NCBI RefSeq assembly: GCF_000227465.1
Contig: NC_016047.1
Location: forward strand, 3,824,857 to 3,888,856
Direction of reading: 5' to 3'
Source of the DNA: Bacillus spizizenii TU-B-10
Lineage (GTDB): Bacteria; Bacillota; Bacilli; Bacillales; Bacillaceae
Length of the DNA stretch: 64,000 bases
This document shows, one piece after another, positions 37,261 through 46,500 of this stretch (position 1 is its first letter; every line of letters starts with the position of its first letter). Position numbers and translations under genes: made by a program. Below the pieces are notes generated by a model. That model did no database searches, was not told the origin of the DNA, and saw only the letters and a program-made list of their open reading frames with translations.

Positions 37261-37289
37261 AATTTTATCCAGCGACAATTGAACTGTCA
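37261..37289 (-). promoter_or_regulatory. Sigma-A promoter of the bac operon
   Basis: On the minus strand, TTGACA (37284-37289) and TAAAAT (37261-37266) with a 17-base spacer, a near-consensus promoter about 30 bases upstream of bacA. Confidence 0.85.
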
Positions 37290-37304
37290 ACATTTTTTGA
37301 AAAT
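37290..37304 (-). promoter_or_regulatory. CodY-like box next to the bac promoter
   Basis: TATTTTCAAAAAATG matches the CodY motif AATTTTCWGAAAATT at about 12 of 15 positions and lies directly upstream of the -35. CodY repression of bacilysin genes in rich medium is known; assigning this exact site is inference. Confidence 0.5.
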
Positions 37305-37328
37305 ATTGATAATTATTCCTATACAAAC

Positions 37329-37357
37329 AAAAAAACCCTCAAAGAAGGGTTTTTTAT
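37329..37357 (-). terminator. Terminator after ywfA
   Basis: AAAACCCT / AGGGTTTT stem with flanking A and T runs. Confidence 0.75.
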
Positions 37358-37379
37358 TATAGGAATTTAGAAACTTTGT

Positions 37380-38618
37380 TTATTGGGATAAGGAATGATC
37401 AGCTTTCTGCTCATACTTGCCGTACTTTTTATATGCGAATACACTGAGCACAAATCCGAGCACTGTGATGGCGGCGCAAATCAATCCGACGGCTGCAAAC
37501 CCGTACCCTACATATACAGGCCCCATCAAAGCAGATCCTAATGTCACAGCCAGATTCGAGGCGAGGCTGTAAAACACCATGATTTTCCCACGATGATGCT
37601 CTGAGCAGTCACTCAAAATGGTGCTAAGCAGTGTCACCGTCAAGCTTTGCATTAATCCCCAAATAAACAGGCTGACAATTAACAGAATCATTGAAGCCGG
37701 CGCATAGGCTAAACATGCCAGCAGCACGCTGATGACCCCCAGTGCAATCAAAAGGGAGCGCATTTTTCCGATGCGGTCGGCAATCTTTCCTGTAATGACA
37801 CTCATGGAAAATCCGATGCCGTAAATCATGATAAATAAGCCCGCAGCTGTATTTCCTCCGGTAAAAACGTCCTGAAGATAGGAGCCTAAAAATGAATACA
37901 TACCGTAAAAACCAATCATATTACAAAAGGTTATCGTGATATAAACGGGTACGCGCGGGACTTTCAGCGCGTCCCGGAATGTTCCAGCCGGCTCTTCTTT
38001 TTCTTCCTTGCCACTGTTTTTATGTTCGGCATGACGACGCATTTCAAACAGGATCAGCAGAACAACCAGAACGCCCATCAAGGCGAAGATCCAAAATGTC
38101 CATCTCCAATGCAGGACACCGCCGATAAATGATCCGATCGGCACACCGAAGATCAGTGCCAGCGACCAGCTTGAAACAATCAGTCCCATCACCTTGCCCC
38201 GATATGTATAAGGAACACGGTCTCCTACAACTGCATAAGCGGTCGGCACAAACGCTCCCGCAGCTAACCCCGACAGCGCACGGCCTAAAAAGAAGAAAAA
38301 GATATTTTGAGCCAAAGCGCATATCACTGTTCCTATGATAAAGATCATAAGCCCCGCCATTAAACTTAGTTCTCTGGAGTATTTATCACCTAAAGGAACC
38401 AGTAGCGGCGCACCGATAAAAATCATAACGCCGTAAATACTGATAGATAACGCAAGGACACTGACATCTGAATTGAAGGCTTTTGCCAAATCCGGCAGCA
38501 GCGGTGAGATGACAAGTTCTTCAGATCCGGCAGCAAATACCCCCATCGTTAAAGCCAATGCTAACAATAGTGGAAAATGATGTTTTGTTTTGATGTCATT
38601 GTTTTGTTTGCTGTTCAT
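37380..38618 (-). CDS. ywfA: MFS transporter YwfA
   Basis: A 412-residue major facilitator with 12 hydrophobic segments, of the drug:H+ antiporter (DHA1) type. It has LGDKYSREL after segment 2 and the segment 5 antiporter motif (WSLALIFGVPIGSFIGG). It resembles chloramphenicol-type and arabinose-efflux permeases. No substrate is known. It sits directly upstream of the bac operon but has its own terminator, so it is probably a separate unit. Confidence 0.88.
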   Translation of the reverse strand: MNSKQNNDIKTKHHFPLLLALALTMGVFAAGSEELVISPLLPDLAKAFNSDVSVLALSISIYGVMIFIGAPLLVPLGDKYSRELSLMAGLMIFIIGTVICALAQNIFFFFLGRALSGLAAGAFVPTAYAVVGDRVPYTYRGKVMGLIVSSWSLALIFGVPIGSFIGGVLHWRWTFWIFALMGVLVVLLILFEMRRHAEHKNSGKEEKEEPAGTFRDALKVPRVPVYITITFCNMIGFYGMYSFLGSYLQDVFTGGNTAAGLFIMIYGIGFSMSVITGKIADRIGKMRSLLIALGVISVLLACLAYAPASMILLIVSLFIWGLMQSLTVTLLSTILSDCSEHHRGKIMVFYSLASNLAVTLGSALMGPVYVGYGFAAVGLICAAITVLGFVLSVFAYKKYGKYEQKADHSLSQ

Positions 38619-38800
38619 TCTTTATCAAACACCTCTTCCATAATCTTCTTATCATAAAGTTGAATTATAGTTTAGCATTGTTTTTTCACAATTCACAATA
38701 CGAACGAAATCTTTATCATTTTTATTATTTTCATTTAAATATCAATATAGATTTATATATTTCATTTAAAAAACTGTTTTCTTGTCAGACGCAACACGTA

Positions 38801-38833
38801 AAAAAGCTCTCCGGTTTTCCGGAGAGCTTTTTT
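38801..38833 (-). terminator. Terminator at the end of rocC
   Basis: AAAAAGCTCTCCGG / CCGGAGAGCTTTTT with a TTTT loop. It touches the rocC stop codon. Confidence 0.85.
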
Positions 38834-40244
38834 ATTGGACCTCTGCCTGCTCTTGTTCAATCGGTTCATGATTTATGCGTTTTTTGATGCTCAGATGGTA
38901 GTACGCATAGCAAAAAATAATGATCGGCACGCCGCAGTACAAGCCGATTCTTTGATCCGGAATGAAAATGAGGCTGATCAACACGCATCCGTATAAACAA
39001 AATCCGAGAATCGGGACTAGCGGATAAAGCGGCGTTCTGAACTCCAGGTCATTCACGTTTCCGCCTTCAGCGAGGAAACGTCTGCGAAAGAAAAATTGCG
39101 ACGCACAAATGGACATCCATGCGACAACTGTCACCATACCAGAGATTGAAATACACCATAAATACACCGTTTCTGCAGCCATGACACTTGTCAGCAGCGA
39201 ACATCCGGAAATGCCAAGTGTAATCAGCAAGGCATTCATCGGCACGCCTTTTTTTGTCAGCCTGGTAAGAAAGGAAGGGCCCATTTTATTTGATGAAAGT
39301 GACCACATCATGCGCGACGCAGCATACAATCCTGAATTGGCAACAGACAAAATCGCCGTTAAGATAACAAAGTTCATGATATCAGCTGCAAATGGGATGC
39401 CGATTTGATCGAGCACTACTACAAACGGGCTTTCAATAACCCCCGCCGTTTTGTAGGGAAGAATGGCAACCAGGACGAACATCGCGAGCACAAAGAAAAA
39501 CAGTGTGCGCCAAATGACATTTCGAATGGACTTTGGCAGTGTTTTTTCCGGATTTTCACTTTCCCCTGCCGCAATGCCGACAAGCTCCGTCCCTTGAAAG
39601 GAGAAATTCACCATGACCAGCGTAAACATAACGGCCAGCACCCCATTAGGGAAAAGCCCTCTATCAGTCATAAAGTTAGACAAAAATGGCGTTTCCTGTC
39701 CGCCTTTAAAGTCAATCAAGCCAAACACAGCGGCTCCGCCGATCACGATAAATAATACGATCGCTGCCACTTTGATGCTTGAAAACCAAAACTCCATTTC
39801 GGCAAAGCTTCTGACAGACAGCGCATTAATCAAAAAGATGACGATGCCAAACAAAAGACACCATATCCAAATAGGAACGGAGGGCAGCCACCTTTGCATC
39901 AAAATGCCTGCTGACGTCAGCTCCAAGCCTACTGTATTCGCCCAACTGAACCAATACAGCCACCCGATCATAAAGCCTGTCGACGGTCCCAGAAATTTAG
40001 TGGCGTAGGCCTGAAACGATCCGGCCACCGGCATGGCAACAGCCAGTTCTCCTAAACAAAGCATGACAAGATACATTAAAAATCCGCCGATGATATACGC
40101 GGCAATGGCACCGAGCGGTCCCGCCTGGCTGATGGTAAAGCCGGAGCCTAAAAACAGCCCGGTTCCAATCACCCCTCCTAATGCAATCATAAACAAATGC
40201 CTGCTTTTCATGCTGCGCTGCAATTCATTATGATGATCCTGCAT
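38832..40244 (-). CDS. rocC: RocC, arginine/ornithine permease
   Basis: A 470-residue amino acid/polyamine/organocation transporter with 12 membrane segments and the family start GGVIGTGLFLGSG in segment 1. It imports arginine or ornithine for the arginase route. The second of two adjacent ATG codons (40244) has better spacing from GGGGAAGG and overlaps the rocB stop by one base. It is the last gene of the rocABC run and ends in a strong terminator. Confidence 0.95.
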   Translation of the reverse strand: MQDHHNELQRSMKSRHLFMIALGGVIGTGLFLGSGFTISQAGPLGAIAAYIIGGFLMYLVMLCLGELAVAMPVAGSFQAYATKFLGPSTGFMIGWLYWFSWANTVGLELTSAGILMQRWLPSVPIWIWCLLFGIVIFLINALSVRSFAEMEFWFSSIKVAAIVLFIVIGGAAVFGLIDFKGGQETPFLSNFMTDRGLFPNGVLAVMFTLVMVNFSFQGTELVGIAAGESENPEKTLPKSIRNVIWRTLFFFVLAMFVLVAILPYKTAGVIESPFVVVLDQIGIPFAADIMNFVILTAILSVANSGLYAASRMMWSLSSNKMGPSFLTRLTKKGVPMNALLITLGISGCSLLTSVMAAETVYLWCISISGMVTVVAWMSICASQFFFRRRFLAEGGNVNDLEFRTPLYPLVPILGFCLYGCVLISLIFIPDQRIGLYCGVPIIIFCYAYYHLSIKKRINHEPIEQEQAEVQ

Positions 40245-41944
40245 CATCCTTCCCCCTTTGGTTCTTTTGCCGTGATGGTCATCCGGTAGCTCTGCAAAAG
40301 ATGAACAGTGGTCTGCTGTATGAGGTGAGGCAAAACGTGAAATGTGTACGGTTTATAGACTCGTTCCGTCCATTTATGGCCGTCTTTTCCGTAAACGCCC
40401 ATGTTAATGGATGGAATATTCAGCTTGCGTATGTCTTTGAACGGAATGGTTCCAATCATATTCCACCCAGGGAAGTTTCTGATAAAGGAATCAATTTCGC
40501 CATCGGTTTCGTGCAGCGATAAGAAACTGCCGTCTGCCAAGTAGGGGAAAAACTTTTTGAAGACAAATGTTTCGCCTGTCGATTCAGCGGTTTTGTCAGC
40601 CGCTTCTTTAATCACATGCTCCAAAAGCTGATCTCTTGTGCTATCTTCTTTTAAATAGTTATGCGGCAGGTAAGGAGGTGCGTAAAATAGAATGACTTTT
40701 GCGCCTTGATCGGGGTCAAGCTTTTGAAGCTCTTCGATTGCCTGAAAGCATCTCATACGAAGTTCGAGGTGCTCATTGGCTTTGAATGCCTGCTCGATAC
40801 ACTGCTCGGGATCTACGCCGCGGCTTCTCAGCTTTTCTAAGTATTGCTCCAGACTGTACACTTGAATGTCCCATGTTAAGTGTTTCTTCGGCAGATTGGT
40901 TCTCTTTACATATTCTTCATAATAATCTGATAATTTTTGTTCTGTGTCCCGGCATGCTTCCTCAGTAACTTCGATAAGCAGATCCATAATTTCCTTTGCT
41001 GTTCTTTCATAAATAAAATAATTGAAATACAAGCAGCTGCTGACAGCCGTTTGCACATTATAGGATTCCTTATTATCGCGCTGATACAAACAGGATGGGG
41101 GCAGTACCAACTCTCCTTCGATCTTTTCTGCCAGCTGAATGTTATTGTGGAGACAGCGTGTGATTTCTGATGAAATCAAATTTGGATCAATGCCTGCCAG
41201 CGTATCGCCAACATGTACTTCTCGCCCGTAGATGTAAAAGCAAGGCAGCAGTTTCCCCGCGGCTCCGGTGTAGATATACCTTGTCTTATCACCATCGTAA
41301 AGCGGCGTAATAAAATCCGTATTAATGGCAGCCAGATAATGAAGCTGTTTTTCTTTTTTTAGCCGGTTCAGCTCTGAAATGCTGGCGAGAACGCCGGAAT
41401 GCTGACTCTCCTCATCCGGATTTGCCATAAACAATAGGTTTCCCGGCAGTGTATGGAGGTTCTCTGAAAAATGCAGAAGGTTGGCTAAATGAACAGCGAT
41501 GCCGCTTTGCATATCGACAGATCCTCTTCCGAACATCCACTCACCTGATTCGGCATCCCGCTGAACATCTTGATCGAATTCATAACGGCTGAAGTACTCG
41601 GCCAATTTCTCGCAATCAAAAGCAATATCCTTTAAAGGGCCGAAATCTTCTATTCCGACTGTATCCAGATGGGCATGGTAAATGACAGTATTTCGGCTTT
41701 CTCCATGTCCTTCAATAAATGCAAAAATATTTTTACGATTGTATGGGTCGTTAGGAATAGCCTGTTCCCACACATGTTCAGGATTTTCCTGAAAATAAGG
41801 ATAGCTCATGATCACTTCTTTGATAAAATTTGCCTTTGTCCCCTCTCCGACAGTGCCGTTCACACTGCTGAGACTGACCAGAGACGTTGTCAGCGCCTCC
41901 ACTCTTTCAGCCGGCTTCATGTGACTGATTTTTGTATATAGCAT
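40244..41944 (-). CDS. rocB: RocB, M20-family peptidase homologue of the arginine pathway
   Basis: A 566-residue protein with M20 metallopeptidase features: YHAHLDTVG (metal His/Asp) near residue 90, GRGSVDMQSG, and PDEESQHSG. It is longer than most M20 enzymes. RocB is part of the RocR- and sigma-L-controlled arginine catabolic operon; its reaction is not established, though an amidohydrolase step on arginine-derived compounds is plausible. It is co-transcribed with rocA despite a hairpin between them. Confidence 0.94.
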   Translation of the reverse strand: MLYTKISHMKPAERVEALTTSLVSLSSVNGTVGEGTKANFIKEVIMSYPYFQENPEHVWEQAIPNDPYNRKNIFAFIEGHGESRNTVIYHAHLDTVGIEDFGPLKDIAFDCEKLAEYFSRYEFDQDVQRDAESGEWMFGRGSVDMQSGIAVHLANLLHFSENLHTLPGNLLFMANPDEESQHSGVLASISELNRLKKEKQLHYLAAINTDFITPLYDGDKTRYIYTGAAGKLLPCFYIYGREVHVGDTLAGIDPNLISSEITRCLHNNIQLAEKIEGELVLPPSCLYQRDNKESYNVQTAVSSCLYFNYFIYERTAKEIMDLLIEVTEEACRDTEQKLSDYYEEYVKRTNLPKKHLTWDIQVYSLEQYLEKLRSRGVDPEQCIEQAFKANEHLELRMRCFQAIEELQKLDPDQGAKVILFYAPPYLPHNYLKEDSTRDQLLEHVIKEAADKTAESTGETFVFKKFFPYLADGSFLSLHETDGEIDSFIRNFPGWNMIGTIPFKDIRKLNIPSINMGVYGKDGHKWTERVYKPYTFHVLPHLIQQTTVHLLQSYRMTITAKEPKGEG

Positions 41945-41969
41945 AAATTGTCCTCCTGATCAAAAGTTG

Positions 41970-42003
41970 AAATCGTGCGATCCGCTCAAGGATCGCACGA
42001 TTT
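41970..42003 (-). terminator. Strong hairpin between rocA and rocB
   Basis: A perfect 14-base stem, AAATCGTGCGATCC / GGATCGCACGATTT, with a 6-base loop. On the transcribed strand it is followed by CAACTTTTG rather than a clean T run, so it may be a leaky terminator or an RNA-processing or stabilising element within the operon. Confidence 0.65.
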
Positions 42004-42016
42004 TATTTCTCTCAAA

Positions 42017-43564
42017 TCAAAAAGCTTCGGACGTTGTTTTGGCCTGCATGTGAAGAATTAAATAATCCGGGCCGCCTGCTTTTGAGTCTGTTCCAGACAT
42101 ATTAAAACCGCCGAACGGCTGATAGCCGACAATCGCCCCGGTACAGCCTCTGTTGAAGTATAGGTTTCCGACATGGAAATCCTCACGCGCCCGTTCAATG
42201 TGTGCGCGATTTTTCGTCAGCAGAGCGCCTGTTAATCCGTATTCCGTGTTATTTGCAATCTCCAGCATATGATCGAAATCACGCGCTTTGCAGATCGCCA
42301 CAACCGGGCCAAAAATTTCTTCCTGCATCAGGCGCGCGTTTTCATCAACATCTGCAAAGATCGTCGGCTGAATAAAGTAGCCTTTTGAATCATCGCCTTC
42401 ACCGCCGGTCAACAGCTTGCCTTCAGATTTGCCGATTTCAATATATGACATGACTTTATTGTAGGACGCTTCATGGATCACGGGACCCATATACGTATCA
42501 GGATCTTCCGGATTGCCTACAGCCAGCGTTTTCGTCAGCGCTACAGCTTTTTCCACCACTTCATCATAAACATCCTGATGGATGACCGCGCGGGAGCCTG
42601 CTGAACACTTCTGTCCTGAATATCCGAATGCTGAATACACGATAGAGGAGGCAGCAAGGTCAAGATCAGCGTCCTTGTCGACAAGCACCGTGTCTTTTCC
42701 GCCCATCTCAGCAATCACCCGCTTCAGCCATTTTTGGCCAGGCTGCACTTTGGCGGCACGCTCATAAATCCGGCAGCCGACTGCACGGGAACCTGTAAAT
42801 GAGACAAACCGCGTTTTCGGATGCTCCACTAAGAAATCACCGATCTCCGCTCCATCTCCCGGGATGTAATTCAGAACGCCGTTTGGCAAGCCCGCTTCCT
42901 CCATGACCTCGACAAATTTTGCAGCTACTACTGGGGCTGCGTCAGCCGGTTTTAAGAGAATCGTATTCCCTGTCACAATTGCAGCCGCCGCTGTACCTGC
43001 CATAATCGCAAGCGGGAAATTAAATGGAGAAATGACGATGCCGACGCCAAGCGCTTCGTAATGGTATTGATTGAACTCGCCTGCACGGCTCTTCACCTGA
43101 GACCCTTCCTTGAGGCTTAACATTTGCCGCGCGTAGAACTCTAAAAAGTCTATCGCTTCAGCCGTATCCGCATCAGCTTCCTTCCACGGTTTTCCTGCTT
43201 CCTTTACAAGATAGCTTGAAAATTCATGCTTTCTTTTGCGCAAAATAGCCGCTGCTTTAAAGAGGATATTCGCGCGGTGCTCCGGTCTTTGTTTTTTCCA
43301 AGATTCAAATGCCTGCAGTGCAGCTTGCATCGCTTTTTCAGCAAGCTCTTGATCCGCTGTAGACGCGTACCCAATGATCTCTTCTTTATTTGCCGGATTA
43401 ATGGAAACAATTTTGCGGTCCGTTTCTATTTTTTCTCCATTTATGACAAGCGGATAATGCTTGCCGAGCTGAGTGTTTACAAATGCCAATGACTCTTGAA
43501 ATGATGTTTTATTCTTTGCTTCCGTAAAATCAGTAAATGGTTCGTGTGCGTATGAAACTGTCAT
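42017..43564 (-). CDS. rocA: RocA, 1-pyrroline-5-carboxylate dehydrogenase
   Basis: A 515-residue aldehyde dehydrogenase-family enzyme that oxidises pyrroline-5-carboxylate/glutamate semialdehyde to glutamate with NAD. The catalytic Cys is in GQKCSAGSR, the general-base Glu in IAEMGGKD, and the nucleotide loop in SFTGSRAVG. It is the first gene of rocABC. A sigma-L promoter lies about 48 bases upstream and two RocR-type dyads lie further up. Confidence 0.96.
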   Translation of the reverse strand: MTVSYAHEPFTDFTEAKNKTSFQESLAFVNTQLGKHYPLVINGEKIETDRKIVSINPANKEEIIGYASTADQELAEKAMQAALQAFESWKKQRPEHRANILFKAAAILRKRKHEFSSYLVKEAGKPWKEADADTAEAIDFLEFYARQMLSLKEGSQVKSRAGEFNQYHYEALGVGIVISPFNFPLAIMAGTAAAAIVTGNTILLKPADAAPVVAAKFVEVMEEAGLPNGVLNYIPGDGAEIGDFLVEHPKTRFVSFTGSRAVGCRIYERAAKVQPGQKWLKRVIAEMGGKDTVLVDKDADLDLAASSIVYSAFGYSGQKCSAGSRAVIHQDVYDEVVEKAVALTKTLAVGNPEDPDTYMGPVIHEASYNKVMSYIEIGKSEGKLLTGGEGDDSKGYFIQPTIFADVDENARLMQEEIFGPVVAICKARDFDHMLEIANNTEYGLTGALLTKNRAHIERAREDFHVGNLYFNRGCTGAIVGYQPFGGFNMSGTDSKAGGPDYLILHMQAKTTSEAF

Positions 43565-43611
43565 ATGTAGTCCCCCTTATGTCATGAAATATGTTTTCGT
43601 ATGAATAAAAA

Positions 43612-43627
43612 TGCAAGAACCATGCCA
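43612..43627 (-). promoter_or_regulatory. Sigma-L (-24/-12) promoter of rocABC
   Basis: On the minus strand, TGGCAT-N5-TTGCA matches the sigma-54-class consensus TGGCAC-N5-TTGCW at all but one base. It lies 48 bases upstream of rocA. Confidence 0.85.
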
Positions 43628-43715
43628 TTTTTTTGTCTTTTGCTGAAAAAACTTGTTGAATCAAATGGAAATTTGTCTATTAGCCGACACCTTTCTCTTT
43701 CTCCGACCATGAAAC

Positions 43716-43774
43716 GCAAATTTTATTTGCAGGTCTCACTCTTCCTGCAAAGGATAAACGCAAAATTTCTTTGC
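43716..43774. promoter_or_regulatory. Two RocR-type activating dyads between rocG and rocA
   Basis: GCAAATTTTATTTGC (43716-43730) and GCAAAATTTCTTTGC (43760-43774) are inverted repeats whose starts are 44 bases apart. RocR binds such upstream activating sequences for rocABC. The same region is known to act from downstream of rocG on the rocG promoter, an unusual downstream enhancer. Confidence 0.8.
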
Positions 43775-43803
43775 ATCAGAAGAGGATATCTCCCCTTCCG
43801 AAT

Positions 43804-45078
43804 TTATACCCACCCGCGGAATCGCGATGCCTCTGCCGATTTTCTGATGCCTGTCATGTAAGCCGCCAAGCGCATATCGACTTTATGTGTTGCCGCTGTC
43901 TGATAAATTGTTTCGAACGAATTGACCATGACGTTTCTCAGTTTTTCTGCGACCTCTTCTTCTGGCCAATAATATCCTTGGTTGTTTTGCACCCATTCAA
44001 AATAAGAAACCGTGACGCCGCCGGCACTCGCCAGGATATCAGGCACGAGGAGCACGCCTCTTTCATTCAGGATCTTCGTGGCATCAATGGTTGTCGGACC
44101 ATTTGCCGCTTCGACGACGATTGACGCCTGAATGTTATGTGCGTTTTTGGCTGTGATTTGATTGGCGATTGCCGCAGGCACTAAGATATCGCAATCCTTT
44201 TCAAGCAGCTCCTCATTTGTGATGACGTCTGTAAATAAGTTGGTGACCATGCCGAAGCTGTCCCGCTTATCGAGCAAATAAGGGATATCAAGACCGTCCG
44301 GGTTGTAGAGACCGCCATGGGCATCCGAGATCCCGATCACCTTCGCGCCCGCATCATGCATGAATTTCGCCAGAAAGCTTCCCGCATTTCCAAAACCCTG
44401 TATGATGATCCGCGCGTTTTGCAGCTTAATCCCTTTTTTCTTCACCGCCTCTTCAATACAAATCGTGACCCCCTGTGCCGTTGCTGTTTCCCGGCCTTGC
44501 GATCCGCCTAAAACGAGCGGTTTTCCTGTGATAAAGCCCGGAGAATCGAATTCCCGCAGCCGGCTGTACTCATCCATCATCCAGGCCATAATTTGCGAGT
44601 TGGTGTACACATCGGGAGCCGGAATATCCTTTGTCGGGCCGACGATCTGGCTGATGGCACGGACATATCCTCTGCTCAGCCTTTCCAATTCTCCAAAAGA
44701 CATTGTCCGCGGATCACAAATAATACCGCCCTTTCCGCCGCCGTAAGGAAGATTGGCAATCCCGCACTTGAGCGTCATCCATATGGATAATGCCTTGACT
44801 TCCTCTTCATTGACTTCAGGATGGAAACGCACGCCTCCCTTTGTCGGACCGACCGCATCATTGTGCTGCGACCGGTAGCCTGTGAACACTTTGACGCTGC
44901 CGTTATCCATTTTTACCGGAATGCGGACAGTGAGCATTCTCTGCGGCTCTTTCATAAGTTCATACATATCGCCCGGATAGCCCAGCTTTCGAAGGGCTTC
45001 CTTAATGATCGTTTGGGTAGACAGAAATAAATTAAGAGCTTCTTTTTCCTTATCTTTCGAGACTTGCTTTGCTGACAT
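43804..45078 (-). CDS. rocG: RocG, catabolic NAD-glutamate dehydrogenase
   Basis: A 424-residue glutamate dehydrogenase that turns glutamate into 2-oxoglutarate and ammonium. The substrate-binding segment GGGKGGI, the catalytic-Lys region (WMTLKCGIANLPYGGGKGG) and the Rossmann loop GFGNAGS are intact; strain 168's other enzyme GudB carries a small duplication that inactivates it. RocG also binds and inhibits GltC. The gene ends just beside the RocR dyads. Upstream is a cre site; I could not fix its sigma-L promoter with confidence (a TTGGCCGG segment near 45140 is a weak candidate). Confidence 0.95.
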   Translation of the reverse strand: MSAKQVSKDKEKEALNLFLSTQTIIKEALRKLGYPGDMYELMKEPQRMLTVRIPVKMDNGSVKVFTGYRSQHNDAVGPTKGGVRFHPEVNEEEVKALSIWMTLKCGIANLPYGGGKGGIICDPRTMSFGELERLSRGYVRAISQIVGPTKDIPAPDVYTNSQIMAWMMDEYSRLREFDSPGFITGKPLVLGGSQGRETATAQGVTICIEEAVKKKGIKLQNARIIIQGFGNAGSFLAKFMHDAGAKVIGISDAHGGLYNPDGLDIPYLLDKRDSFGMVTNLFTDVITNEELLEKDCDILVPAAIANQITAKNAHNIQASIVVEAANGPTTIDATKILNERGVLLVPDILASAGGVTVSYFEWVQNNQGYYWPEEEVAEKLRNVMVNSFETIYQTAATHKVDMRLAAYMTGIRKSAEASRFRGWV

Positions 45079-45115
45079 CTTTTTTCACCTCATTGTTTTT
45101 TTGACCAGCCAGAAA

Positions 45116-45129
45116 TGTAAGCGCTTTAA
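45116..45129. promoter_or_regulatory. cre (CcpA site) upstream of rocG
   Basis: TGTAAGCGCTTTAA matches the cre consensus at 13 of 14 positions. It lies about 40 bases upstream of the rocG start, near the expected transcription start. CcpA repression of rocG is known. Confidence 0.8.
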
Positions 45130-45209
45130 AAATTCAACCGGCCAATTCCTTTCTACATTGGATTCACCCTTATTATCATGCAAGATCCGTACCAGTTTTT
45201 TTAATCAAC

Positions 45210-45242
45210 AAAAAAAAGAGACTGAAAACATCTCAGTCTCTG
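45210..45242 (-). terminator. Terminator after yweA
   Basis: GAGACTGA / TCAGTCTC stem followed on the minus strand by eight T. Confidence 0.85.
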
Positions 45243-45256
45243 ATCACATCTATTTA

Positions 45257-45721
45257 TTAACGAGGGTCAATCACCAGCTGCGTTTCAGCATAAAAACTGC
45301 CGATTCCCAAACCGTTTACAACATCGCCTTTAATTGTATAAGTGCCTGCGCGCGGAAGGGTTTTACGCACCATGACGAGGTCAAATTCAGTTGCGCCTAA
45401 CAAATCAAGCGTAAGCGGGAGTCTGACTGTTTTTCCATCGTTTAATATCTGTGTTTCTTTCAGTGTTCTTCCATTCACTGAATCTCTTGTCGTTGCATGA
45501 AACCCGTCAGGAAAACGAAATTCTACCGCTCCGAGAGAAAGCACCGCATTTGGTTTATATGTTACCTCAATATCAGAAGTGGTCCACTCTTTTGTGCTGT
45601 TGATCGTTTTAGCCTCAATTGATGCAGACTGCGCATGAGCTTGGCCTGAAGGAAGCAAGATTGATAGTAAGACAGCTGAACTGATGAATAATGAAGATAC
45701 AAATGAAGTTCTTTTTAACAT
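45257..45721 (-). CDS. yweA: YweA, secreted BslA paralogue
   Basis: A 154-residue secreted protein with a signal peptide at 1-30 (hydrophobic core SLFISSAVLLSILLP, AHA site). The mature part is an immunoglobulin-like beta fold similar to the biofilm hydrophobin BslA: SIEAKTINSTKEWTTSDIEV, then the LSLGAVEFRFPDGF and LPRAGTYTIKGDVVNGLGIGS segments. YweA is known to contribute weakly to biofilm surface properties. It is monocistronic. Confidence 0.93.
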   Translation of the reverse strand: MLKRTSFVSSLFISSAVLLSILLPSGQAHAQSASIEAKTINSTKEWTTSDIEVTYKPNAVLSLGAVEFRFPDGFHATTRDSVNGRTLKETQILNDGKTVRLPLTLDLLGATEFDLVMVRKTLPRAGTYTIKGDVVNGLGIGSFYAETQLVIDPR

Positions 45722-46044
45722 GACATTTCCCCCTCAATTAGTTGTCGGAATTGGCCAGAGCGTCCTCTGCAGAAAAAGTGTTTTGCCATAATTCGCGAAT
45801 TATCTTACTTTTTCTTAAAAATTAATCTATCATCATTTTCCATGGAAGTAAATGCTTTTTTAGGAATATAAACACTTGGGATTCTTTGAGAATTTCATCC
45901 TGTATATACAAGGGTCGAATGGACGATTTACTCTCTTTTTCTAGTCACATCCACCTGTTGATTTCTACCTTTTATCCTATTTTGAAAAAAGGACAAAAAA
46001 AAGGCGAAGATGCCTCCGCTCTTCGATTGATCATGTTCCTATCT
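45722..46044. other. Intergenic region between yweA and spsL
   Basis: A gap of 323 bases. It holds a 16-base perfect palindrome ATAATTCGCGAATTAT at 45788-45803 upstream of yweA and the spsL terminator near 46005-46025. The rest is AT-rich with no convincing gene. Confidence 0.6.
45995..46026 (-). terminator. Terminator of the sps operon
   Basis: CGAAGA / TCTTCG stem and a T8 tail on the minus strand after spsL. Confidence 0.75.
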
Positions 46045-46500
46045 TTATCTAAATTCGGTATTCCAATTAAAACCGATCGTCTCATCATTCCACGGAATTC
46101 TTTTTTCATCAGGCTGATCCGGATTATACGACATGGTGGTGAAGTAGATAATCGTCAGCGGCGTTTCTCCCAGCACTCTGTACCCGTGAGCGACCCCTTT
46201 TGGGATCAATAACAGCATCGGGTTGTCTTCGCCCATATAATAGACGTCAGTTTCTCCTTTTGTCTTTGAGTCCTCGCGCAGATCGTAAAGGACAACCTGA
46301 GCGTGGCCGGTTGGGAAGAACCAGAGATCATCCTGCTTCTCATGATAATGAAATGCTTTAATCACACCCGGATAGCTTTTCGACCAAGAGGCCTGCCCGA
46401 AATGCTCAAGAAGGTTCTCATCATCCCGAACCAGCTCAGCAAAAAAGCCCCTGTCGTCACTATGCTTCGTCAATTTTTTCACCTTGACTCCATCAATCAC
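46045..46500 (-). CDS. spsL: SpsL, dTDP-4-dehydrorhamnose 3,5-epimerase-like
   Basis: A 151-residue cupin-type epimerase. The start is GTG 46500, eight bases after GAGGAG and overlapping the spsK stop by 8 bases; the longer frame upstream is spsK coding sequence. RmlC-like segments are present (DDRGFFAELV, GVIKAFHYHEKQDDLW, PKGVAHGYRVLG). With SpsI, SpsJ and SpsK it completes dTDP-L-rhamnose synthesis for the spore coat polysaccharide. Last gene of the operon. Confidence 0.9.
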   Translation of the reverse strand: MIDGVKVKKLTKHSDDRGFFAELVRDDENLLEHFGQASWSKSYPGVIKAFHYHEKQDDLWFFPTGHAQVVLYDLREDSKTKGETDVYYMGEDNPMLLLIPKGVAHGYRVLGETPLTIIYFTTMSYNPDQPDEKRIPWNDETIGFNWNTEFR

